From the NCBI GenBank assembly GCA_003136335.1, contig PLEA01000140.1, positions 2,783 to 7,898 on the forward strand: a DNA stretch of 5,116 bases, in the 5' to 3' direction. Position numbers and translations under genes: made by a program. The DNA is from Acidobacteriaceae bacterium. GTDB lineage: Bacteria > Acidobacteriota > Terriglobia > Terriglobales > SbA1. Within the stretch, counting starts at the first letter, position 1. Every line of letters begins with the position of its first letter. This document shows positions 1-4,928 of this stretch, piece by piece. The notes below the pieces were generated by a model. The model did not search any database. It was not told where the DNA came from and worked only from the letters and a program-made list of their open reading frames with translations.

Positions 1-113
1 GGACCGTACTCGGCTGTTAAGTGCAAGCAGGGAAGAGAGATAATTCGGCGGACGCCATCTTTCGCAACGATTACGTCGCCCGCTCCGGAGTGCCCCCGAT
101 TTTGGTTGTGTTC

Positions 114-133
114 CCACTGATACCACTGATACC
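114..133. repeat. 9-nt tandem duplication (CCACTGATA x2)
   Basis: The unit CCACTGATA occurs twice head to tail at 114-122 and 123-131, followed by CC, giving 2.2 exact copies. The period of nine would keep any reading frame open. A second, unrelated 9-nt duplication lies 28 nt downstream. It may come from replication slippage or be a paired protein-binding site; the sequence alone does not decide. Confidence 0.85.
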
Positions 134-135
134 GT

Positions 136-147
136 TTTCCGCGGAAA
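136..147. repeat. 12-bp perfect palindrome TTTCCGCGGAAA
   Basis: TTTCCGCGGAAA is perfectly self-complementary and sits between the two 9-nt tandem duplications. It has the size and symmetry of a dimeric regulator site, but no gene start lies within 300 bases downstream on either strand to support that role. It could be chance. Confidence 0.5.
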
Positions 148-161
148 TCAGGCCAATAAGG

Positions 162-180
162 GAAACTGTAGAAACTGTAG
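162..180. repeat. 9-nt tandem duplication (GAAACTGTA x2)
   Basis: GAAACTGTA is repeated exactly at 162-170 and 171-179, with the first G of a third copy at 180. It has the same period as the upstream CCACTGATA duplication but a different sequence, so the two arose independently or belong to a locally slippage-prone stretch. Confidence 0.85.
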
Positions 181-273
181 CCGAAGATCGAAATCTCTTG
201 TAACCCGCTTAAACACAGAGTATTATCACGGAAGTGTAGGATTCATCGGCACTTGCTAGAAATGGCGGTACTA

Positions 274-293
274 GAATCCCTCCCTCTCCGCCA
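274..293 (+). other. tRNA-Ser 3'-end fragment (possible attachment site)
   Basis: The 20 bases GAATCCCTCCCTCTCCGCCA match the usual end of a bacterial tRNA-Ser: the last bases of the T-loop (GAAT), the 3' strand of the T-stem (CCCTC, 278-282), the 3' acceptor strand (CCTCTCC, 283-289), discriminator G (290) and encoded CCA (291-293). The matching halves are missing: no GAGGG with a TTC T-loop start lies just upstream (the bases there read CTA), and no GGAGAGG acceptor 5' strand or long variable arm lies within the preceding 90 bases. It is therefore not a functional tRNA gene. Integrases of phages and islands often use such tRNA 3' ends and leave a copy behind, so an old att site is the favoured reading. 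No integrase is visible in the window. Confidence 0.55.
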
Positions 294-329
294 GCTCACT
301 CACGAAAGCGACTTCTAGGCCCTGTCTAT

Positions 330-800
330 TCAGTCCTTCACCAGCCATGCCAAAGCTTCCTCGCGAGTCTCAAAAACGGGAAATTCGCGGCGGGAGAAGC
401 TCCTCAGGTTCTCAGAGAATACCCGAGGAAAATTTTCTGCTCCCGTCCATGCGGATTTCTTGACATAGGGCTTGTCAAAGACGGCGGTTTCTTTCATAAC
501 CCGAATGGCCTCCTGGTCAATGGATGCTCCCCTGAAATCTGAAAGTATCAAGACTGAACCCCACGGACGGGTCGTCACAAGTTCGGGAACTGCTCGGAAA
601 ATCTTTCCGACCTCAGCAGCCGAACAGTTTGATAGGTCTAGCAGAAGAATCTGCTTACCCTGATGGGTGATGAACCGAATATGGTCGGTCAGGTATTGAC
701 GGTGACTGGTAGCAGCGTGGTGCTTGGCGCGAGACGCCTCATAAACTGCAGACGGCCGCGCTCCTGCGTCATCCCTCGGGGGTGTTGTGTGTGGTTTCAC
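330..800 (-). CDS. SpoIIAA-like STAS-type protein
   Basis: A 156-residue soluble protein with no signal peptide or membrane segment. Residues 1-36 are a polar, low-complexity, basic extension. From about residue 39 the pattern fits a compact alpha/beta fold of the SpoIIAA/STAS kind: strand IRFITHQ, strand QILLLDLSN, helix SAAEVGKIFRAVPELV, strand GSVLILSDFRG, a conserved-looking AVFDKPYVKKSAW stretch, and a closing FETREEALAWL helix typical of this family in soil bacteria. Relatives are thought to act in protein-protein signalling, but the partner is unknown here. The start is GTG at 798-800: the codon just upstream in frame is TAA, and no ATG lies in frame before residue 102. No good Shine-Dalgarno sequence precedes it. 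The gene stands alone and is divergent from the secreted-protein gene at 955. The family call is fairly sure; the cellular role is not known. Confidence 0.75.
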   Translation of the reverse strand: MKPHTTPPRDDAGARPSAVYEASRAKHHAATSHRQYLTDHIRFITHQGKQILLLDLSNCSAAEVGKIFRAVPELVTTRPWGSVLILSDFRGASIDQEAIRVMKETAVFDKPYVKKSAWTGAENFPRVFSENLRSFSRREFPVFETREEALAWLVKD

Positions 801-954
801 TTACGTACATGCTACGCCAACGAACGATGCATGCGGACGCACTATAGGTCATTGACCCGAACCCTGACGAGCATTATGCCAGTATAAGTCCCAATTAAGG
901 AATTCCTAATTAAGTACACAAAGTCCCTTATCGGCGACTAAAGATAAGTTTCAA
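801..954. promoter_or_regulatory. Divergent intergenic region with putative promoters
   Basis: This gap between divergent genes must carry both promoters if both are transcribed. On the plus strand TTGACC (852-857) and TATGCC (875-880) are 17 bases apart, a fair -35 but a poor -10 match. On the minus strand, 873-881 reads TGGCATAAT, an extended -10-like element about 70 bases before the GTG of the STAS gene; it lacks a clear -35. The two overlap, so at most one may be real. A repeat pair at 893-914 is described separately. These are motif matches by eye only. Confidence 0.3.
893..914. repeat. AATTAAG direct repeats around a GGAATTCC palindrome
   Basis: AATTAAG occurs at 893-899 and again at 908-914, a centre-to-centre distance of 15 bases. 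Between and overlapping them is the palindrome AGGAATTCCT (898-907). The block is AT-rich and lies 41 bases upstream of the secreted-protein start and 93 bases from the STAS-protein start. This is a plausible place for an operator, but no regulator is known. Confidence 0.45.
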
Positions 955-1511
955 ATGGCCGATAGACGAGATATGGGGACCACGAAGATTCTGTCTACAC
1001 TATCACTCGCCGGTTTAATCTTGACGTCGGGGATGGCATGGGGGCAGGGACAAACCAGTTCAGGAACCCTGACAGTCAGAGCCGAATTAGCCAGTTCGAT
1101 CAACCTAACGTTCTTGACGGACGCCAACGGCGTAACGCTCACGGGGTCGGGAACGAATGTTGCCACATTGGATTTTGGCGCCGTCTCCCAATTCACTACC
1201 CCACCTCCGAAGGTAACCCAGACAGTCGCCGCAACCAGTTTCACGGTGAGCACGCCATTTAATGTCTCTGTGACCAAGTCTAACGTGACCAGTGCAAATT
1301 ACGCTTTGACCGCCGAACTTCAAACCACGGATGCGGTGAATGGTTGGACCATCGATACGTTCCCTCTCACGACGGTTCCTGCGGCCCCTACCTCGCTGAC
1401 GGTTACAGGAGTTTATGCAATGTCGTGCATACGCTGTTTCTAACGATTCCGTTCGGTGAAGGGGCCGCGACTATTTCGAACTCGATCAACTTTGTGGCAA
1501 CAGCAAACTGA
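955..1511 (+). pseudogene. Secreted beta-rich protein, fimbrial/coat-U-like, frameshifted near C-terminus
   Basis: Reading from ATG 955 (alternative ATG at 973, which gives a cleaner signal peptide) there is a hydrophobic signal sequence (TKILSTLSLAGLILTSGMAWG), then a Thr/Ser/Val-rich mature part with alternating beta-strand pattern (SGTLTVRAELASSINLTF, SFTVSTPFNVSVTKSN, SANYALTAELQT). This resembles small secreted proteins of acidobacteria and, loosely, fimbrial or spore-coat-U domains. The frame stops at 1441-1443 after an atypical tail (MSCIRCF). Shifting by one base after Ala155 (1419) gives a fitting end, NVVHTLFLTIPFGEG and then TISNSINFVATAN, with a stop at 1509-1511, for about 185 residues. 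The simplest reading is loss of one base near 1417-1421. It could be a true pseudogene or a sequencing error. No clear Shine-Dalgarno precedes either start. Function is unknown; surface or pilus-like structural use is only a guess. Confidence 0.65.
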
Positions 1512-1994
1512 TCTAACGCAGCGCTAACTCCTGCCGAGTACGGGCGAAGCGCTTAAGACGGTCGCGCATGAAACGTATTGTGTTCATCTGGTTCCTGTTG
1601 GGAATTAGCATCTGTTCTATGAAGGGAAAGAATCGAAAAAGGAGGTTATGCTCCCGGATGCCCCTGCCTTTCCCAAAAGCATTGACATCAACCTTGTCGC
1701 GAAGTAGGGTCACGCTTCGTCCAGATCCTCAGATTTCACGATGCTCGAACGATTGGCGGCGTCATCGGTTTCGCAATTGCCAGAGTACACTGGCGCCTCC
1801 GCAAAGTTCGTCGTGGCGGCTAGCTGCTTCCTGCGAGATCGGGAAGAACGCTGCGTCTTGCGGATCTTCAGTGAGAAACAGGTATTTTCTGTAGTGGTCT
1901 AATTCTGTGTTGCTGATTTATGTGACCCTTGCGGCATTCGCACCCGCCAGTGCGGCCGAGTGACGGTCAAAGTCGGAAGTAACTGGTGTTGATA
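1512..1994 (+). other. Decayed coding region, remnant small ORFs
   Basis: No intact gene is convincing in this stretch, but fragments look protein-like. ATG 1568 begins a signal-peptide-like start (MKRIVFIWFLLGISICS), after which its frame turns into Arg/Ser-rich shadow sequence up to 1894. From about 1618 a different frame reads more naturally (YEGKESKKEVMLPDAPAF, then SIDINLVAK), stops at TAG 1705, and in the same frame continues to TAA 1900-1902, including a 53-codon stretch from ATG 1741 ending CVLRIFSEKQVFSVVV. A third piece, GTG 1907 to TGA 1961, encodes another signal-peptide-like segment (VLLIYVTLAAFAPASAAE) with nothing after it. Small genes broken by frameshifts and stops would explain this, next to another frameshifted gene. 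Given the secreted beta-rich gene upstream, remains of a surface-structure locus are possible, but no fragment is recognisable. Confidence 0.35.
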
Positions 1995-2153
1995 ACAGAC
2001 GTGCTGTTGAAAAACTCCTTCCCCCGAAATTCGCGAAAATAAAATCGCGTCAGGAGGCCCTACGAACCACTTTCTCGGTTTTCCTAGACATTTTCTATCC
2101 CCCAAATTTTCTCTATTTTGATGAGAATGGACTTTTTCAACAGCCACAGACGT
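1995..2153. repeat. 8-bp target-site duplication ACAGACGT
   Basis: ACAGACGT occurs at 1995-2002, directly before the MITE-like element, and again at 2146-2153, directly after it. The bases outside the two copies differ, so the duplication is exactly eight long. It is the footprint expected of a transposition event. Removing the element and one copy would restore the uninterrupted target. Confidence 0.85.
2003..2145. mobile_element. MITE-like non-autonomous element, 143 bp
   Basis: The left end GCTGTTGAAAAACTCC (2003-2018) and the right end GGACTTTTTCAACAGC (2129-2144) are inverted repeats matching at 15 of 16 positions, with one mismatch (C against G in the fourth base from the inner end). 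The element is flanked by the 8-bp direct repeat ACAGACGT. There is no transposase and no room for one, so it must have been moved by an enzyme encoded elsewhere. Inside, CGCGA (2032-2036) and TCGCG (2045-2049) form a small stem. Ends of the form GGCTGTTGAAAAAGTCC resemble several insertion-sequence termini, but I cannot assign the family. It sits between decayed coding DNA and the upstream region of the SYLF gene. Confidence 0.85.
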
Positions 2154-2366
2154 TGCACTCAGAACATGGTCAATGATGATTGACGGGGTGCGGTGACCAG
2201 CCTTGGGGGTACATGAGCATTATTGCTCAGACCTCTTGAATCTTGATTTGCTAAGGTCGGAATTGACTTTGGTGCGCCGACATGTCTACCCCAAATGGGT
2301 GCGAGTGCACAACACCCGAGGCAGCCAGAAGAGTCGGCGCAGAAGTAACAGAAATGAGGCTGTCCC
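2154..2366 (+). promoter_or_regulatory. Upstream region of the SYLF gene with a 6-4-6 inverted repeat
   Basis: This stretch has no gene. It carries a perfect inverted repeat, TGAGCA (2214-2219), loop TTAT, TGCTCA (2224-2229), which could be an operator or a small hairpin; no T-run follows, so it is not a typical terminator. A TTGACT at 2262-2267 may be a -35 element, but no good -10 lies at the right distance. The GAGG ribosome binding site of the next gene is at 2356-2359. The MITE has inserted just outside its left edge and could influence expression of the gene. Confidence 0.35.
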
Positions 2367-3092
2367 ATGAAAAAAGTAACGTTCTTACTTGCGATCTTGA
2401 GTCTCGGCACGCTGGGCTGGGCAGCGTCGGGGCGGGAAGATGCCACCGACCGGCTGAACAACGCTACCCAAGTGATGCACGAAATTATGGGAATGCCAGA
2501 CAAGGGAATCCCGGAAGAAGTGTTGGGCCATGCCAAATGCATAGCCGTTGTGCCGCACATGGTCAAAGGCGGCTTTATCTTCGGAGCTAAAGGAGGCAAA
2601 GGCGTAGCCACCTGCCGCACGGCGAATGGCTGGAGTGCGCCGGCGTTCATCACGATTTCCGGCGGAAGCTGGGGGTTGCAGATCGGAGTAGAAGCTGTGG
2701 ACGTGGTAATGATCATTCAGAATGAAAAAGGGATGCAAAGGCTGCTCTCCAGTAATTTCCAAGTTGGCGGGGACGCTTCAGCAGCAGCGGGTCCAGTTGG
2801 ACGGCATGCCGAGGCCGGTACGGATTGGAAGATGGATACAGAGATCCTGACCTACTCCCGTGCGAAGGGTGCTTTTGCTGGGCTCACGTTGGAAGGCGCA
2901 TCGATTCGGCAAGACAGCGATTCCCGGCACGCGATTTACGGACACAAGGTCACAACTCGGGCTTTGCTGTTGGGCAAAGTGCCTGCTCCAGCAGTAGCCC
3001 AGCCGTTTCTTGCAGAAATTCGTGGAGCAAAAGCCCGAGCCGTAGCCGAAAGGAAATCTGAAGCCAAAGAGAAAGACAAAGACAAAGAGTAG
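2367..3092 (+). CDS. Secreted SYLF-domain (Ysc84-like) lipid-binding protein
   Basis: A 241-residue protein of the SYLF/DUF500 (Ysc84) family. Residues 1-20 form a signal peptide (MKK, hydrophobic core, WAA end), so it should be periplasmic. The SYLF domain spans about 26-204: an amphipathic helix with RLNNATQVMHEIM, the hallmark IPEEVLGHAKCIAVVP (48-63), a Gly-rich run GGFIFGAKGGKGVATCR (68-84), the SAPAFITISGGSWGLQIG segment (90-107), DVVMIIQNEKGMQRLL (112-127), the VGGDASAAAGPVGR stretch (133-146), and EILTYSRAKGAFAGLTLEGASI (159-180). Eukaryotic relatives bind phosphoinositides; bacterial members are widespread secreted proteins with no settled role. The tail after 205 is Ala/Pro then Lys/Glu-rich. 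GAGG lies 7 bases before the ATG, supporting the start. The domain is complete with no damage. The family is certain; the function is inferred from the family. Confidence 0.92.
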   Translation: MKKVTFLLAILSLGTLGWAASGREDATDRLNNATQVMHEIMGMPDKGIPEEVLGHAKCIAVVPHMVKGGFIFGAKGGKGVATCRTANGWSAPAFITISGGSWGLQIGVEAVDVVMIIQNEKGMQRLLSSNFQVGGDASAAAGPVGRHAEAGTDWKMDTEILTYSRAKGAFAGLTLEGASIRQDSDSRHAIYGHKVTTRALLLGKVPAPAVAQPFLAEIRGAKARAVAERKSEAKEKDKDKE

Positions 3093-3126
3093 GCTGGACT
3101 GGACCTAATCGTTTTTCGTCATTCAG

Positions 3127-3140
3127 CCGAACGGCTTCGG
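3127..3140. repeat. Small hairpin after the SYLF gene
   Basis: CCGAA (3127-3131), loop CGGC, TTCGG (3136-3140) form a perfect 5-bp stem 34 bases after the SYLF stop codon. It lacks a downstream T-run (GTTCGCG follows), so it is at best a weak or factor-assisted end of transcription and may be only an RNA-stabilising stem. Confidence 0.35.
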
Positions 3141-3198
3141 GTTCGCGTGAGAGAACATCGATCATTTGTTCACTTGTCCGTTCGCGCCAAAAAGTGCC

Positions 3199-3211
3199 TC
3201 ACGTGACGTGA
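3199..3211. promoter_or_regulatory. Palindromic site TCACGTGACGTGA upstream of the small membrane gene
   Basis: TCACGT, a single central G and ACGTGA make a perfect dyad of 13 bases, 37 bases before the start of the lmo0937-type gene. Size, symmetry and position fit an operator for a dimeric regulator. No clear -35/-10 pair is visible around it and the regulator is unknown. Confidence 0.4.
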
Positions 3212-3238
3212 TGAGATCTAGGTTTGCGCGTGCAAATC

Positions 3239-3243
3239 GGAGG
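3239..3243 (+). promoter_or_regulatory. Strong ribosome binding site GGAGG
   Basis: GGAGG ends 5 bases before the ATG at 3249. It is the best Shine-Dalgarno match in the window and decides that the 49-codon frame behind it is a real gene despite its small size. Confidence 0.8.
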
Positions 3244-3248
3244 TTGAC

Positions 3249-3398
3249 ATGCTTTGGACAGTTCTTGTTGTTCTTCTGATTTTGTGGCTTTTGGGTTTCA
3301 GTTTGCATATCGGCGGCGGGCTGATTCACTTACTCCTGATTGTCGCTCTGGCGGTGCTCGTCATTAACCTGTTGAGTGGACGACGAACGGCGGGTTGA
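3249..3398 (+). CDS. lmo0937-family small membrane protein
   Basis: A 49-residue protein made almost entirely of two hydrophobic helices: residues 2-19 (LWTVLVVLLILWLLGFSL) and about 25-42 (LIHLLLIVALAVLVINLL), joined by the short HIGGG turn and ending in a basic SGRRTAG tail. This layout, with the MLWT start, WLLGFS, HIGGGLIHLLL and a final basic stretch, is the signature of the lmo0937 (DUF5670) family of tiny inner-membrane proteins found widely in bacteria. Their function is unknown; they often sit among stress or envelope genes. The start is fixed by GGAGG five bases upstream. It follows the SYLF gene by 156 bases, with a palindrome between, so it may have its own promoter. It ends 49 bases before the di-heme oxidoreductase start. 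The family is confident; the role is open. Confidence 0.88.
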   Translation: MLWTVLVVLLILWLLGFSLHIGGGLIHLLLIVALAVLVINLLSGRRTAG

Positions 3399-3447
3399 GG
3401 ATTTGTACAACACCGGCATTCCTGGTTCAACAACGAGGGTAATCGCG

Positions 3448-4869
3448 ATGATGATACTCGGGAGAATTGGACTCAAGAGTTTCGGCGGAATAGTGGCTGT
3501 GGCCTTGACCACATGCGTCTATACTTTCGGTCAAACCAGATCAGTTCCCGTAGACCCGGGTGTGCGCGGTGGCCCGGCGGGTGTCGGCACCCCGCTGAAG
3601 GGTCTGACTGCGGACGAGACTGCGTTCTTCCAGGATGGGCAGGCGAGGTTCGCTCAAGTCGAGGTCGTGACCAAAGGCTCGAACAACGGCCTCGGTCCCC
3701 GCTTCAACTCAAACCAGTGTTTCTCTTGCCACGCGCAGCCAGATGCAGGCGGGTCGAGCCCGGCGCGAAATCCACTGTTCGCAGTTGCTACCTTGAAGGG
3801 GGCGAAGAACACGGAGCCCTGGTTCATCACACAAAATGGTCCTATCCGCGAAGCGCGGTTCAAGAAGAGCAACGGAGTCTCCGACGGCGAAGTGCACGAC
3901 CTCTTCGTGATTACCGGGCGAAGTGACGCCCCCGGTTGCAACATCGCCCAACCCGACTTCCTGCCTGCGGGAAATCCGCTCACGGGCCAGGGTGGGAATC
4001 CAAACATTATTTTCCGAATCCCGACGCCTCTGTTTGGCGCGGGCTTGATCGAAGCGATTTCAGACTCGGCAATCCTGGCAAATATGAAGTCGGACGCGTC
4101 CCTGAAGTCGGCCGTAGGTATTTCCGGACATGCAAACTCGCACCTAAGCGGAAATGTGAACCGCAGTGCGAACGATGGGACCATTACCCGCTTCGGGTGG
4201 AAGGCGCAGAACAAATCCCTTCTCATCTTCGCGAGCGAGGCCTACAACGTCGAGATGGGAATCACGAATCAGCTTTTCCAGCAAGAGCGCGACGAAACGC
4301 CGGGCTGTCTCTTCAACGCCACTCCTGAGGACACACTCAACTTCACCCCTACTTCCACGACCACCAGCAAATCGAACACGGCGGTCATCTCTGACATCGA
4401 AGCGTTTGCTAACTTCATGCGGATGCTGGCCCCGCCCACTCCCGCTCCCGCCACACCGTCCAGTGAGAATGGACGCGCCACTTTTGCAAAGATAGGCTGT
4501 GTCCACTGCCATACCCCTTCGCTCACTACTGGCAAAATGATTGCGAGCGGCTCCTCGACCAGCCCAAGTGCTGCGCTTTCCAATCAGACGGCGAATCTGT
4601 TCTCTGACCTCCTCGTCCATCACATGGGCAAAGGCCTCGCCGACGGCATTACGCAAGGCGGCGCCGGCCCCGACGAGTTCCGAACAGCTCCCCTCTGGGG
4701 CGTCGGACAACGTGTCTTCTTCCTCCATGACGGACGGACGACCAACCTGGTAGACGCCATCAGGGATCACCGCAGCCGTGGCAGCGAGGCAGGCAGAGTT
4801 ATCGAACATTTCAATAAGCTGAGTACTCAGGAGCAGCAGGAAATCATCGATTTCCTACGGTCGCTCTAG
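3448..4869 (+). CDS. Secreted di-heme oxidoreductase (DUF1111, MauG/CcpA-like)
   Basis: A protein of 473 residues from ATG 3448. The frame is open further up to a GTG at 3376, but that would overlap the preceding gene; GAGGG (3435-3439) lies 8 bases before 3448 and a signal peptide starts there (MMILGRIGLKSFGG, then VAVALTTCVYTFGQ), so I choose 3448. Two covalent-heme motifs are visible: C91-F-S-C94-H95, inside RFNSNQCFSCHAQPDAGG, and C351-V-H-C354-H355, inside IGCVHCHTPS. Other family marks are TRFGWKAQNKSLLIFASEAY with NVEMG, HHMGKGLADG (His391, His392, Met393), APLWGVG and LHDGR (His427). Both hemes and the length are intact. It should act in the periplasm as a c-type cytochrome; relatives are called di-heme oxidoreductases or peroxidase-like, with no settled substrate. 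It needs cytochrome c maturation genes, not present here. Family sure, reaction inferred. Confidence 0.9.
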   Translation: MMILGRIGLKSFGGIVAVALTTCVYTFGQTRSVPVDPGVRGGPAGVGTPLKGLTADETAFFQDGQARFAQVEVVTKGSNNGLGPRFNSNQCFSCHAQPDAGGSSPARNPLFAVATLKGAKNTEPWFITQNGPIREARFKKSNGVSDGEVHDLFVITGRSDAPGCNIAQPDFLPAGNPLTGQGGNPNIIFRIPTPLFGAGLIEAISDSAILANMKSDASLKSAVGISGHANSHLSGNVNRSANDGTITRFGWKAQNKSLLIFASEAYNVEMGITNQLFQQERDETPGCLFNATPEDTLNFTPTSTTTSKSNTAVISDIEAFANFMRMLAPPTPAPATPSSENGRATFAKIGCVHCHTPSLTTGKMIASGSSTSPSAALSNQTANLFSDLLVHHMGKGLADGITQGGAGPDEFRTAPLWGVGQRVFFLHDGRTTNLVDAIRDHRSRGSEAGRVIEHFNKLSTQEQQEIIDFLRSL

Positions 4870-4886
4870 CGAGAAAAGCGCTCTAG
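4862..4886. repeat. CGCTCTAG direct repeat at the end of the oxidoreductase gene
   Basis: CGCTCTAG occurs at 4862-4869, containing the TAG stop, and again at 4879-4886. The first copy also overlaps a tight inverted repeat TCGCT-CT-AGCGA (4861-4872). No T-run follows, so a terminator is not supported. It may be a chance or slippage product. Confidence 0.4.
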
Positions 4887-4928
4887 AATCAAACTCTCCC
4901 GAGCAGTTTTCCCCAGGGGGTTGCGCTC

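Larger units (their letters stand above)
1..329. other. Gene-poor left flank
   Basis: I see no convincing gene here. A 60-codon frame from a GTG at position 21 to 203 exists, but it has no ribosome binding site and no recognisable domain, and part of it is made of two 9-nt tandem duplications. A short frame from position 2 to 43 could be the tail of a gene entering from the left, but a dozen codons cannot support that. What the region does hold is listed separately: tandem repeats at 114-133 and 162-180, a palindrome at 136-147 and a tRNA-Ser 3'-end fragment at 274-293. Confidence 0.6.

Noticed and set aside
21..203. 60-codon open frame in the left flank
   Set aside because: GTG start directly after a stop, no ribosome binding site, no domain, and the residue repeats (LIPLIP, ETVETV) come from the 9-nt duplications. 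A real small gene cannot be fully excluded.
200..293. Complete tRNA-Ser gene
   Set aside because: The 5' acceptor strand, D-arm, anticodon arm and the 5' half of the T-arm are not found upstream of the matching 3' end.
1411..1443. Programmed ribosomal frameshift
   Set aside because: No slippery heptamer or stable stem follows the shift point; a lost base explains it more simply.
1568..1894. 108-codon frame as an intact secreted protein
   Set aside because: Only the first 17 or so residues look like a protein; the rest is Arg/Ser/Cys-rich and reads like a shadow, while another frame is more natural after 1618. Treated as decayed.
2159..2716. Long minus-strand frame opposite the SYLF gene
   Set aside because: It is antisense to a well-supported SYLF protein, with Pro/Ser-rich composition and no domain.
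3376..3447. Upstream extension of the oxidoreductase to GTG 3376
   Set aside because: It would overlap the small membrane gene, has no ribosome binding site and puts a polar 24-residue stretch before the signal peptide; ATG 3448 has GAGGG at good spacing.
3654..4809. Several long frames (minus strand 190 and 221 codons, plus strand 130 and 137 codons) inside the oxidoreductase gene
   Set aside because: All overlap the intact DUF1111 protein with both heme motifs and are shadows of its codon pattern.
4861..4928. Rho-independent terminator between oxidoreductase and bactofilin
   Set aside because: Only a tight TCGCT/AGCGA repeat overlapping the stop codon, with no T-run after it.
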